From Streptomyces sp. NP160 (GTDB lineage: Bacteria > Actinomycetota > Actinomycetes > Actinomycetales > Quadrisphaeraceae), in NCBI RefSeq assembly GCF_006335115.1, contig NZ_VDMJ01000029.1, positions 1-64,000 on the forward strand: a stretch of DNA of 64,000 nt, read 5' to 3'. Of this stretch, positions 1 to 7,949 are shown piece by piece. Position numbers and translations under genes: made by a program. Every line of letters starts with the position of its first letter. Position 1 is the stretch's first letter. The notes beneath the pieces are model-generated. The model worked only from the letters and a program-made list of their open reading frames with translations, was not told where the DNA came from and ran no database searches.

Positions 1-221
1 GCGCACCAGCGGCGGTGACGGGAGTACACCGTCTGCCAAGGGCCGAAGCGATCGGGCAGGTCACGCCAGGGACAGCCAGTGCGCACCCGCCAGCGCACCG
101 CGTCCACGATCAACCGGTGGTCACTCCAGCGCCCACCACGGCGTGGGGTGCAGTCAGGCAGCAAGGGCTCCAGCAGCGCCCACTCGGCGTCCTTGAGGTC
201 ATGCCGTTCGTCAGCGGCCAC
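1..221 (-). CDS. IS5-family transposase, N-terminal fragment
   Basis: This is the first 73 codons of a transposase that runs off the left edge. The protein starts at a GTG (219-221), with an in-frame TAG four codons upstream. It shows the typical IS5-family N-terminal pattern: DAEWALLEPLLP, then GGRWSDHRLIVDAV, TGCPWRDLPDRFGPWQTVYS and RHRRW. This is the DUF4096-type DNA-binding region that precedes the DDE catalytic domain, and the DDE residues themselves are not in the window. Recognition of the family is firm. Whether the element is intact cannot be judged. Confidence 0.8.
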   Translation of the reverse strand, partial: MAADERHDLKDAEWALLEPLLPDCTPRRGGRWSDHRLIVDAVRWRVRTGCPWRDLPDRFGPWQTVYSRHRRWC

Positions 222-262
222 GTCGGGGTACTACCCCGATCGCTGATCCGTCAGACACGGCC
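1..262 (-). mobile_element. IS5-family insertion sequence, 5' end only (cut by window edge)
   Basis: The reverse strand carries the start of a DDE transposase, and the element appears to end at about 262. The reverse complement of 243-262 reads GGCCGTGTCTGACGGATCAG, which looks like a terminal inverted repeat, and it is followed by a TA dinucleotide at 263-264, a common IS5-group target. The other end lies outside the window, so the second repeat and target duplication cannot be checked. A 7-bp inverted repeat with a 1-base spacer (CGGGGTA-C-TACCCCG, 224-238) sits just before the transposase start. Confidence 0.6.
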
Positions 263-316
263 TAGTCGGGCACAAACCCGAAGGGTGACGTTGACGAGGA
301 GGTTGGACGGCGGCCC

Positions 317-1042
317 TCAAGAGCCTCCTGCGCTGCCAAGGCGTCGCGCAACGCGGCGCAGCAACTTCATCAGCAGGTCAGCGAGCTGGATGACCTCAGC
401 GGCCTCGACGGGGTCGTCGAAGCTGACCGTGCGGTGGCTCGAGGGGTTCTTGAAGGTGCCGATGGCGCCCATAAACAGGTTCATGGTGGCCACCTGCTCC
501 CCGCCTTCGGCTGAGGTGTCCGTCAACGGCCCGCGGTCCTTGGCGAAGGCCTCCTGCATGAGCTTCGTGCCGATCAGGGACTGATTCAGCCCTGATAGCC
601 GGCGCACCTCCACCTCCACCTGCTTCATGGCTGCGAACGCCGCAGTCTCGTAATCCCCGAGGCCGAAGATTGGGCGAGCCTTCGCGGCAATCACGGGGTC
701 GAGGTCAGTCGTCAGCAGGTTTGCAGCGTTGATGGCGGCCATCGGTGCCGTGGCGCCTAGCGCGGCTCGTCCCTCCCGGGTGACGCGCATCCATTCCGAG
801 GGCGTGTTCTGCTCGTGCGGCCCCAGGAAGCCCTGAGCTACGAGCCACGCCCACGCGTCGGAGAGGCGCCGCATCAGGTCCCGGTAATCGCGCTCCTGGT
901 GCAGTGCCGGATCGGCTCCGCGCAGCAGGCTGTTGATGTTCGGCTGGTCACCTTTCGAGAGCTGACGCAGTAGCTCCAGCGCCAGCTCTGGAGTGCCCAA
1001 GGTGCGCAGCAGACGGATGGGAACCGGCGGAAGGTAGGTCAT
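317..1042 (-). CDS. Ymh/TIGR02391-type HEPN protein
   Basis: A 241-residue protein. The C-terminal half matches the Ymh (TIGR02391) family: GDYETAAFAAMKQVEVEVR, a conserved LM..AF segment, GEQVATMNLFMGAIG, FKNPSSHR, and a final DPVEAAEVIQLADLLMKLL. Members of this HEPN family are often encoded in mobile or defence regions and are thought to act as RNases. The usual HEPN R-x4-6-H motif is KNPSSH here, with Lys in place of Arg. The N-terminal half looks like a winged-helix-type region with no motif I can name. The ATG at 1042 is chosen because TACCGT (1049-1054, reverse strand) lies 6 bases upstream, fitting a leaderless start. A TTG at 1114 would extend it by 24 codons. Its neighbours are an IS element and a lipoprotein gene. 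The role is inferred from the family only. Confidence 0.7.
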   Translation of the reverse strand: MTYLPPVPIRLLRTLGTPELALELLRQLSKGDQPNINSLLRGADPALHQERDYRDLMRRLSDAWAWLVAQGFLGPHEQNTPSEWMRVTREGRAALGATAPMAAINAANLLTTDLDPVIAAKARPIFGLGDYETAAFAAMKQVEVEVRRLSGLNQSLIGTKLMQEAFAKDRGPLTDTSAEGGEQVATMNLFMGAIGTFKNPSSHRTVSFDDPVEAAEVIQLADLLMKLLRRVARRLGSAGGS

Positions 1043-1048
1043 CGGCCC

Positions 1049-1054
1049 ACGGTA
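1049..1054 (-). promoter_or_regulatory. -10 element of HEPN gene (leaderless)
   Basis: TACCGT on the reverse strand, six bases before the ATG at 1042. It is one of ten such elements in the window with the same spacing to a start codon. No convincing -35 box is visible. Confidence 0.5.
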
Positions 1055-1396
1055 GGGAGGAGTACCGACCGTGAGGGGTCGTCCTTCATCCCGCGCAAGC
1101 CGGTGTCCTTCCAAGGGTGAGGAAAGACGAACCGCTATTGGCGCACCTTCGCTCCTGACCAGGATCCCCGTATGGATCGGACCGATGGACCGAAGGTCTC
1201 CTCAACCCCGTCACGCATCGCCGGCAGCGCGGTGCTGGTCGTCGCAGTCGGGATCGCTGCCCGGGCGGCTCGATCTCCGCCTAGGCGGCCACTTCTCCCT
1301 CTGATGGTCGCCATTCGCGTCATCCCTCAGCTTGCAGGCGGGGTGGACGAACACCGGGTTCGGACACGGCTAGGCATCTGCAACGCGCATGCAGCC

Positions 1397-1408
1397 CATG
1401 ACGTCATG
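1397..1408. promoter_or_regulatory. Palindrome CATGACGTCATG, possible operator
   Basis: A perfect 12-bp palindrome 24 bp upstream of the ribosome binding site of the lipoprotein gene. Its position fits a repressor site overlapping the transcript start, but no known regulator is assigned. Confidence 0.3.
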
Positions 1409-1443
1409 CTCGTGACCCCAGCCGGACTGATGAAGGAGTGCCG

Positions 1444-1887
1444 ATGCGTCGTCGCACAGCTCTGCCAGCGGTGGTGGTGCTCGCATGCGCTGTTGCCAGC
1501 TCAGGTTGCTCCTCGTCTGGGTCGCGGCTCTCGCTGGATGACGGCACGGCGGTCTTCGTCGGGGCGAAGTACAGCGGTGACGTCCCCGCGATCGGTGTTC
1601 CCGGCACCATCGTCCAGCTCGACGGCGGCTGCTGGGGACTCGATGACGGAGGGTCGGATCCGGACGTCCTCGTCTTGGAGCACGGCACGACCGTTTCCGA
1701 GGACGGCGGCGGCGTGGTCACCCCGGATGGGGTTGAGCTGCACGTCGGTGATGACATCTATGGGGGCAGCGGTGGAGGCGGTATCGCCGACAACGGCCTC
1801 GTGGAGCAGTGGCGCGAGGAGCTGCCGGCGTGTTTCTCAGGACGGGGGCTCGCGGCGGTGAGCTACATCGATCCATTGGAGCCGTAG
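1444..1887 (+). CDS. Small lipoprotein of unknown function
   Basis: A 147-residue protein with an N-terminal MRRR, a hydrophobic stretch of about 15 residues, and a lipobox-like VASSGC, which predicts lipidation at Cys near residue 21 and anchoring outside the membrane. The -3 lipobox residue is Ser, not the usual Leu/Val. The mature part is acidic and Gly/Val-rich, with a GGCWGLDDGG segment and a glycine run (GGSGGGG) near residue 105; no known domain is recognised. The ATG at 1444 is preceded by AAGGAG (1433-1438) with 5-base spacing. The alternative GTG at 1438 overlaps that site and is rejected. The gene stands alone, downstream of a divergent HEPN gene. Confidence 0.7.
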   Translation: MRRRTALPAVVVLACAVASSGCSSSGSRLSLDDGTAVFVGAKYSGDVPAIGVPGTIVQLDGGCWGLDDGGSDPDVLVLEHGTTVSEDGGGVVTPDGVELHVGDDIYGGSGGGGIADNGLVEQWREELPACFSGRGLAAVSYIDPLEP

Positions 1888-2269
1888 CCGGCCACCGGTT
1901 CGCTCCGGTGCTGGATCACTCCTGCTCGGGTCGGCATCTGGCTGACCACCGATGACCGCCCGCTGCGTCGCACCTCGCGGCTCCGAGCCGTCGCGGGCGC
2001 CGTCCGTCGCAGATGGAATCGCTGCCCGGTCAGCGTCTCGCTGACCATCGACGAGTGACACAACATCGCCGCTGACGTACTAGCTCGGCCGCCAGCGCGC
2101 GGTCGTCGGTCGTTCGTACACGTCACACCCCGACCCCGTCTCCCACTTGGGGGGGCCGACACGCCCACCAAGATCCCCGAGCGAGGGGGACTCGGTATGG
2201 AAGATCGCGAGGACTGCTCCACCCGCATCAGCGTCGAACCCCTGGCGCGCAACGAAAGGGCCCGCGCCC
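1888..2269. other. 382-bp gap upstream of the surface-protein gene
   Basis: No gene is supported. A weak stem (CACCGG/CCGGTG, 1893-1910) just after the lipoprotein stop may aid termination. The rest is probably the leader of the large secreted protein. Candidate starts upstream of 2270 (TTG at 2147) lack a ribosome binding site and would spoil the signal peptide. Confidence 0.4.
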
Positions 2270-5188
2270 GTGACCCACCAGCTGCACCACCCCGCCACCC
2301 ACGCGACCGAGCCGCGTCGCGACGCTCAGCCCGCGCCGCGGCGCCGCCGGGCGAGCCTGGCGCGCCGGGTGGGTGCTCTGTCCACCGCCGGCCTGGTCGC
2401 CGGTCTGCTGCTGCCGGCCCTTCCCGCTCCCGCCTGGGCCACGCCACCCCCGGCCTACAAGACCTACACCCTGGCCACCGGGCTCACCAGTCCGCTCGGG
2501 CTTTATGGCGACTTCAGTGTGGGCAACACCGCGTACTACAACGTCCAGGTCCACAACGGTGACCTCTACATCACCGGCGATTACCTCACGCGCATCAAGG
2601 CGTCAGGGGGACAAGCCGATTTCTTCAACTTCGGCTATGTCTCTGACATCGCCTTCGACTCCGCCGGCAACGCCTACATCGCCTCAGCGGACCGGAACGT
2701 GGTCTACAAGACCAACCCGGACCTGTCCAACCCCGTCATCTTCGCTGGCACCCTCACCACTGCCGGCGACGCGAGCACGGGCACAGGGCTCCTCAACCAG
2801 CCGTCGGCCTTGGCGATCGACGGCTCCAACAACGTCTACGTCGCCTCACCGGCGAACTACGGCTCCGATCCTGGCGGCAGCGAGGTCGCCAAGGTCACCC
2901 CTGCAGGGACCATGACCCGGTTCGTCGGGGTGCAAGACCCTGCCAGTCTCGCATTCGACGGCGCCGGCAACCTGCTGGTCGCCGACACGAGCAACAACCA
3001 GATCGTCAGCGTCAACTCGGCCGGAACGAGCTCCGTGCTGGTCGGGACCGGGTCTGCGGCGACCACGGTGCCGCCCGGGAACACCAGCTCGACCAACGAC
3101 CCCATCCGCTTCCCAACCAGCCTGGACGTCGCCCCCAACGGCGACCTCCTCATCGGGGGCCAGGGCGCGGTCTGGCGCGTCGAGCACGGGACCACGACAG
3201 TGGACTGGCTCACCGGAACCCTCAACGACAGTGCTGCGGTCACCCCCGGCGCCACCTCTCAGACCAACGGGATCGGACAGGTCCGGGGTGTTGCTGCCTA
3301 CAGGGGCGGCATCGTCGTCAGCGAGGTCGACGGTGCCAACCGCGGGCAGGTGCGCTCCCTGGCGCTGCCGCCGTCGGCCGCCCCGAGCGGGATCAGCGCA
3401 GTCGCGGGCCCGCGGCGGGCGGCGGTCTCCGTCCTCTCCACCGACACCGGTGGCTTGCTTCCCCGGTACACGGTCACGGCCTCACCCGGCGGCCAGAGCT
3501 GCACCACGTCCACCGTGCAGGGCACCTGCAACGTCACCGATTTGACGGTGGGCACGTCCTACACCTTCACCGCGACCCAGGCCACCCAGGCCGGCACCGG
3601 CACAGCGGCCTCGACCGTCTCCAACGCGGTCATCCCCCTGGCCGCCGTTCCGGGGGTGCCGACCGCGGTGGCGGCCACCGCCGGCAACGCCAGCGCCAAC
3701 CTCACCTGGACCGCGCCGGCCGACAACGGCGGCGCGGCGATCACCGGGTACACCGTCACCTCCACCCCCGGAAGCCTGACGTGCACCAGCACCACCACCG
3801 CCTGCACGGTCTCCGGGCTGACCAACGGCACCGCGTACACCTTTAGGGTGAAGGCCACCAACAGCGCCGGCACCAGTAACTTCTCGGTGGCGTCGGCCTC
3901 GGTCAGCCCGGTGGCGCCCCCGCCCTCGGCTGGCCCCAGCCTGCTGGCCCAGCAGATCACCACCACCGCCCCGGCGACGCTGGCGCTGACCTCGCGCACC
4001 GCGGCGCTGAACGCCGTCGCCTCCGGCGCCGGCAAGCTCACCTACTCCACCTCCTCAGCCGGGGTGTGCACCGTGGACGCCTCCGGGGTGGTCAGCGCAG
4101 TCAAGGCCGGGACCTGCACCATCACCATCACCGCCGCCGCCGCCGCCACGCACTCCGCGGCGACCAAGAACGTGGACATCACCATCACCGCCGAGCAGAC
4201 CGTGACCGCAGCTCTGCCGGCCGGGCCGCAGCGCTTCGCGGGCGCCGACCGGGTCGCGACGTCGGCGGACATCGCCGCCAAGGTCTTCACCACCCCCGCA
4301 CCCGGCACATCCCGTGACGTCGTCATCGCCACCGCCGGGTCCTTCGCCGACGCCCTGGCCGGGACCCGCCTGGCCGGGCAGGTCGGTGGCCCGCTGCTGC
4401 TGACCAACGGCAACACCCTGTCCCCCGAGGCCGCTGAGCAGGTCAAGCGCCTGGTCGCCGCCGGCGGCACCGTGTACGTCCTGGGTGGGGACGCCGCGGT
4501 CTCGGATGCGGTGGCCAAGGCCACCGGTGACCTCGTCACCGGTGACACCCTCGTCCGCGTCGGCGGGGCCAACCGCTTCGAGACCGCCGCGATGGTCGCC
4601 GATGCCACGGTCAAGCGCTCCGGGGACGTCGGCCCGATCTACCTGGTCACCGGCAAGGACTTCGCCGACGGGGTCTCCGTGGGTGCCTACGCCCAGTCCA
4701 CCGGTGGTGTGGTGCTGCTGACCGACGGGGACAAGATGCCCGCGGCGACGGCGAAGTACCTCGCTGACCACGACCCGAAGGGTGACCGGGCGGTCGCGAT
4801 TGGTGGGCCGGCCAAGGCCGCCGCCACCAGCGCCGGGCTGACCGGCGCTGCGAGCAGGGCGATCGTCGGGGCGGACCGGTTCGACACCTCCGCCAAGCTC
4901 GCCGCGGCGATGACCAAGAGCTCGACGTCCTCGAGCACCGCCTCGACGACGGTCGCCTCGGCTGGTCTCGCCGGCGGGGCGTCCTGGCCCGATGCCCTGG
5001 CGGGGTCTGCGGCGATGGCCGCCCTTGGTGGGCCGTTGCTGCTGACCCCGACCGGGTCGGAGACCGTGCCGGCCTCGACGGCGTCGGCGCTGAGCGGGTT
5101 GGACGCCAAGCGGGTGCTGGTCTTCGGTGGCACCTCGGTCATCCCGGCCAAGGCCTACGACAAGGCCGGGGCACTGCTGGACAGCTGA
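2270..5188 (+). CDS. Secreted NHL/Fn3/cell-wall-binding repeat 2 (CWB2) surface protein
   Basis: A 972-residue secreted protein. A long signal peptide (about residues 1-57) has a basic RRRR region, a hydrophobic core GLVAGLLLPALP and a cleavage-like site APAWA. Residues about 60-370 form NHL/beta-propeller-like repeats, for example DIAFDSAGNAYIA and LAFDGAGNLLVADTSNNQI. Two fibronectin type III-like domains follow (about 370-550), then an Ig-like Ala/Thr-rich region. The C-terminus holds three CWB2 repeats (from about 654, 763 and 864) with the signatures QRFAGADRVATSADIA, RVGGANRFETAAMVAD and IVGADRFDTSAKLAAA. CWB2 domains attach proteins to cell-wall polymers in other bacteria. The GTG start at 2270 is preceded by GAAAGG. 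It is a likely adhesin or surface scaffold; the ligand is unknown. A strong hairpin terminator follows, so it is probably monocistronic. Confidence 0.85.
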   Translation: MTHQLHHPATHATEPRRDAQPAPRRRRASLARRVGALSTAGLVAGLLLPALPAPAWATPPPAYKTYTLATGLTSPLGLYGDFSVGNTAYYNVQVHNGDLYITGDYLTRIKASGGQADFFNFGYVSDIAFDSAGNAYIASADRNVVYKTNPDLSNPVIFAGTLTTAGDASTGTGLLNQPSALAIDGSNNVYVASPANYGSDPGGSEVAKVTPAGTMTRFVGVQDPASLAFDGAGNLLVADTSNNQIVSVNSAGTSSVLVGTGSAATTVPPGNTSSTNDPIRFPTSLDVAPNGDLLIGGQGAVWRVEHGTTTVDWLTGTLNDSAAVTPGATSQTNGIGQVRGVAAYRGGIVVSEVDGANRGQVRSLALPPSAAPSGISAVAGPRRAAVSVLSTDTGGLLPRYTVTASPGGQSCTTSTVQGTCNVTDLTVGTSYTFTATQATQAGTGTAASTVSNAVIPLAAVPGVPTAVAATAGNASANLTWTAPADNGGAAITGYTVTSTPGSLTCTSTTTACTVSGLTNGTAYTFRVKATNSAGTSNFSVASASVSPVAPPPSAGPSLLAQQITTTAPATLALTSRTAALNAVASGAGKLTYSTSSAGVCTVDASGVVSAVKAGTCTITITAAAAATHSAATKNVDITITAEQTVTAALPAGPQRFAGADRVATSADIAAKVFTTPAPGTSRDVVIATAGSFADALAGTRLAGQVGGPLLLTNGNTLSPEAAEQVKRLVAAGGTVYVLGGDAAVSDAVAKATGDLVTGDTLVRVGGANRFETAAMVADATVKRSGDVGPIYLVTGKDFADGVSVGAYAQSTGGVVLLTDGDKMPAATAKYLADHDPKGDRAVAIGGPAKAAATSAGLTGAASRAIVGADRFDTSAKLAAAMTKSSTSSSTASTTVASAGLAGGASWPDALAGSAAMAALGGPLLLTPTGSETVPASTASALSGLDAKRVLVFGGTSVIPAKAYDKAGALLDS

Positions 5189-5204
5189 CCTTCCACCGCG
5201 ACGC

Positions 5205-5241
5205 GCGATGGCCCTTCACCCCTCGGGTGGGGGGCCATCGC
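5205..5241 (+). terminator. Hairpin terminator after the CWB2 gene
   Basis: A perfect 10-bp outer stem (GCGATGGCCC, 5205-5214, with GGGCCATCGC, 5232-5241) encloses an inner CACCC/GGGTG stem. It lies 17 bp after the stop codon. No T-run follows, as is usual in very GC-rich actinobacteria. Confidence 0.7.
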
Positions 5242-5346
5242 CGTGTCAGATGGGGACCGCTGACCGCACGCGGCGTACCTCCACGCGGAGGCCGGCGACC
5301 GACGCCGCGCCATCTGTCGCAGAGCGGATAGCTGGGCGATAGGGCA

Positions 5347-5772
5347 TCAACGCCGCTGAGCATTTACCTGATCGTTACGACTGAGGAAGCGACGCCCCGC
5401 CAAGGTCTGACGGCCGCCCAAGATCACCCCAACTAGGCCAGATGCAGCGGCCAGGATCGCGATCAGGCGCCATGGGCCGCCGTCACTGAGAGGGCCGATC
5501 ACCTGCCCGATGAGCATGATGGCCAGGCCGAGGTTGAGCAGGACGGCGACGTACTGGGAGAGGTATAAGCGAGCCAACTCGGTCGCGTCCTGAGATAGCG
5601 CGGTCGGAACCTGTGAGCCGCTCAGGAAGTGACGTGTGAGCTCGCGCCGTTGCCGGTTGGTGAGGTGCTGCACCGATTGACGGAGAAGCCCGAGGCGCCG
5701 GTATTGCTTGAACGACAGCAGCAGGGCAAAGATTATCAAGATGCCACCGACGGCGACGAGGGCGATGTCCAC
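5347..5772 (-). CDS. Small membrane protein of unknown function
   Basis: A 141-residue protein with three predicted membrane segments: ALVAVGGILIIFALLL near the N-terminus, VAVLLNLGLAIMLIGQVIG in the middle and LIAILAAASGLVGVILGG near the C-terminus. Between the first two is a charged region with KQYRRLGLLRQ and TNRQRRELTRHF. I recognise no family. The GTG at 5772 is chosen because AGGAAAG lies 9 bases upstream; a TTG at 5847 would be a longer alternative without such a site. Base composition is slightly less GC-rich than the core genes, in keeping with an accessory region. Confidence 0.55.
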   Translation of the reverse strand: MDIALVAVGGILIIFALLLSFKQYRRLGLLRQSVQHLTNRQRRELTRHFLSGSQVPTALSQDATELARLYLSQYVAVLLNLGLAIMLIGQVIGPLSDGGPWRLIAILAAASGLVGVILGGRQTLAGRRFLSRNDQVNAQRR

Positions 5773-6425
5773 AAGCGCTCGCTTTCCTGAGATCCGACCG
5801 CAGAGGATCACGTCGCGCACGCGGTGCACAACCGCCGACCACGTCAAGCAGTCGGGTGGACCAGAGGTCAGGCAGCGCAGAAGCGTTTCCCAGGCGGACC
5901 GCCCAACGGAGAGCGGTCGGACTGCCGGCGGCCGACGTCGTCACGCCGCGTGCTCAAGTCTCATTTGCCCTGTTCGGTGGTGTGTCTCACCTCGGTGCGG
6001 CGAACGAGACGAGCGGCGGGCGTCTTCCCGCAGGTGCTGGGAATAGCTGTAGGGCGGAGCAAGATATACGGAGTGGTGACCCACTCCGGTTGCCTGCGGC
6101 GGGTCTTCCCGACCGGCGCGGTCGGAAAGAAGACGCCTCGCGGACTCCTCAGCGGCTGACGAGCCGATTCGCCGGCACAGCCGCCGATGGGCGCGGGCAA
6201 CCGGGGCCGGTCGCATGGCGTGCCACCGCAGGCGTCTGTCCACAGGCGTGTGCACGAGGGTGCGTTGTCCACAGATTCACTGTGACTCAGCGACTTCGGG
6301 CGGTGCGGCCCGGACGCTCCGCCGATGCGCCACCGGAGCAAAGCCGAGAAACAGAAGACCCCCGACTTCCGGCCTGTTTCGGCGAGCACGCGTCAGCAAG
6401 CTGAGCCGCACGGACGAGGTTGACA
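5773..6425. other. 653-bp gap upstream of the integrase
   Basis: No convincing gene. It contains an 8-bp stem-loop (CGGAGTGG/CCACTCCG, 6069-6088), an imperfect hairpin around 6100-6140, and two DnaA-box-like 9-mers (CTGTCCACA at 6236, TTGTCCACA at 6265). It could be the non-coding end of an integrated element, but no excisionase or replication gene is seen. Confidence 0.4.
6236..6273 (+). promoter_or_regulatory. Pair of DnaA-box-like 9-mers
   Basis: CTGTCCACA (6236-6244) and TTGTCCACA (6265-6273) lie in direct orientation, 29 bp apart start to start. TTGTCCACA matches the DnaA box used by high-GC actinobacteria. Two boxes are too few for an origin; they may be chance or a DnaA-responsive control site. 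Confidence 0.35.
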
Positions 6426-7556
6426 GTGTCCAGCATCGCCAAGCGCTCCGACGGCATGTGGCGCGCCAGGTTTCGCGACGAGGACGGCAAGGAGCGCTCG
6501 CGCCACTTCCGCCGCAAGGTCGAAGCCCAGCGCTGGCTGGACGAGGTGACGACCGCCGTCGTCACCGGCCAGTACGTCGACCCCACGGCCGCCCAGACGA
6601 CCCTGGCCGAGTTCTACGCCGCGTGGTCCGAGCGGCAGGTGTGGGCGCCCAACACCGCCCGCGCCGTCGACATCGCCGTCAGGACCTGCACCTTCCGCGA
6701 CCTCCCGCTGGGCCGCCTGCGGCGCAGCCACGTCGAGTCCTGGGTCGCTGGCATGCGCAAGCAGGGCCTGGCACCGGGCACCATCCGCACCCGGCGCAAC
6801 AACGTGCGCTCGGTCCTACGCGCCGCCGTCCTCGACCGGTATCTCGTCTCAGACCCCAGCGCTGGCGTGACGCTGCCGCGGCTGCGTCGGGCCGAGGCGG
6901 CAATGCGCCTCCCCGCCCCGCAGGAAGTGGCGGCCGTGCTCGCCGCCGCGGCTGAGCCCGAGACTCGCGTGATGGTCCTGCTCGCTGCGGGTGCGGGGCT
7001 GCGCCTCGGGGAGCTGTGCGGCCTGCAGGTGGCCGACGTCGACTTCCTGCGCCGGACCATCCGCGTGCGGCGCCAGCTCACGCGGGCAACCGGGGGAGCC
7101 CTCGTCGAGAGCCCGCCGAAGTACGGCAGCGAGCGCGACGTCCCCGTGCCTGACGCCCTGCTCGAAGCCGTCGCGCGATACGTCCAAGAACACCGTCCGG
7201 GCAACCAGCCGACCCGGTGGCTGTTGACCGAAGGCGGGGGAGCGCCGCTGACCCAGAACATCGCCAGCGACCGCTGGCGTCGGGCCCGCCGCGGAGCCGG
7301 TGTCACCGGCATGCGCCTGCACGACCTGCGCCACTACTTCGCCTCGGGGCTCATCGCGGCCGGCGTCGACGTCGTCGCCGTCCAGCGGGCCCTCGGTCAC
7401 CGCAGCGCGAGCGTCACGTTGAACACCTACAGCCACCTCTGGCCGAGCGCGGAGGACCGCACGCGGGCCGCGCTGGCGGGTCTGCTCGACGACCTCGCCA
7501 GCGCTGCTCCCCGCGCCGAGATTCCTGCGGACCAACTGCGGACTAAGCGCCTCTGA
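6426..7556 (+). CDS. Tyrosine recombinase / phage-type integrase
   Basis: A 376-residue site-specific recombinase. The N-terminal part contains the AP2-like arm-binding pattern (GMWRARFRDEDGKERSRHF), followed by a SAM-like core-binding domain and the catalytic domain. Catalytic residues are visible: Arg in AGAGLRLGELCGL (about residue 192), His and Arg in LHDLRHYFAS (about 299-302), His in ALGHRSASVT, and the nucleophile Tyr in LNTYSHLW (about 334). All are present, so the enzyme is probably active. The GTG at 6426 is preceded by ACGAGG with 6-base spacing. The usual partner excisionase is not seen nearby. Its 3' end abuts a hairpin and the 3' end of a DUF5302 gene, the likely side of the attachment site. 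It marks the region to its left as a possible integrated element. Confidence 0.85.
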   Translation: MSSIAKRSDGMWRARFRDEDGKERSRHFRRKVEAQRWLDEVTTAVVTGQYVDPTAAQTTLAEFYAAWSERQVWAPNTARAVDIAVRTCTFRDLPLGRLRRSHVESWVAGMRKQGLAPGTIRTRRNNVRSVLRAAVLDRYLVSDPSAGVTLPRLRRAEAAMRLPAPQEVAAVLAAAAEPETRVMVLLAAGAGLRLGELCGLQVADVDFLRRTIRVRRQLTRATGGALVESPPKYGSERDVPVPDALLEAVARYVQEHRPGNQPTRWLLTEGGGAPLTQNIASDRWRRARRGAGVTGMRLHDLRHYFASGLIAAGVDVVAVQRALGHRSASVTLNTYSHLWPSAEDRTRAALAGLLDDLASAAPRAEIPADQLRTKRL

Positions 7557-7563
7557 AAACGCT

Positions 7564-7587
7564 CTGACCTGCAGCGATGCAGGTCAG
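7564..7587. terminator. Bidirectional hairpin between integrase and DUF5302
   Basis: A perfect 10-bp inverted repeat (CTGACCTGCA/TGCAGGTCAG) with a GCGA loop, between two convergent genes. Its right arm overlaps the stop codon of the DUF5302 gene. It could serve both transcripts, or mark the recombination core next to the integrase. Confidence 0.6.
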
Positions 7588-7784
7588 CCAGACTTGCGGC
7601 GGAACTCCTGGCGGGCGGTGGCGCCACCGCGGCCGTGGAGGTTCTTGCCCCCCTGCACCTCGTCGTGGGGGTGCTTCACGCCTTGCTTGCGCTCCAGGGC
7701 CTCCTTGAAGCGCCGCTTCTGCGCTTCCGCGGCGGTCTCGCCGGTCGCTGCGTCGTCGTGGGCTGCATCGGTGGGCTCAGGCAC
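7584..7784 (-). CDS. DUF5302 small protein
   Basis: A 66-residue acidic-to-basic protein with no membrane segment. It matches the actinobacterial DUF5302 pattern: an acidic N-terminus, AQKRRFKEALERKQG in the middle, and a C-terminal ARQEFRRKSG. Function is unknown. The GTG start at 7784 is supported by a perfect AGGAGG (7790-7795, reverse strand) with 5-base spacing; the ATG at 7823 has no properly spaced site. It is convergent with the integrase, and its conserved C-terminus lies at the boundary of the accessory region. Confidence 0.65.
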   Translation of the reverse strand: MPEPTDAAHDDAATGETAAEAQKRRFKEALERKQGVKHPHDEVQGGKNLHGRGGATARQEFRRKSG

Positions 7785-7935
7785 GTCGTCCTCCTGGTGG
7801 GCGTCGGGTGCTGGCCGCCCCATCCTCGCGCGCCCTGTGACGCGCGGTCACGGGGGTTTCCCCAGCGCCTCGGGGCGCGCCCACCGACGGGTGCACGGCA
7901 GGACGACGGCGGCGGGGGACGCCGGGGCGCCTCGC

Positions 7936-7941
7936 TAGGGT
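7936..7941 (+). promoter_or_regulatory. -10 element of pfkA (leaderless)
   Basis: TAGGGT, 8 bases before the ATG at 7950. Confidence 0.5.
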
Positions 7942-7949
7942 GGGCGACC

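Larger units (their letters stand above)
1043..1443. other. 401-bp gap between divergent genes
   Basis: No credible gene is seen on either strand. The gap holds the leaderless promoter of the HEPN gene at its left end. Close to the lipoprotein start there is a perfect 12-bp palindrome CATGACGTCATG (1397-1408), a possible operator. Confidence 0.5.

Noticed and set aside
15-584. Forward open frame of 189 codons at the left edge
   Set aside because: It is antisense to the transposase fragment and the HEPN gene, both of which have clear family motifs; its product is low-complexity Arg/Pro/Ser.
2090-2269. Possible riboswitch (c-di-AMP type) upstream of the surface-protein gene
   Set aside because: Some short stems such as CCCC/GGGG exist, but conserved riboswitch core motifs could not be matched.
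6236-6273. Chromosomal or plasmid replication origin
   Set aside because: Only two DnaA-like boxes, no dnaA/dnaN/repA gene and no AT-rich unwinding region.
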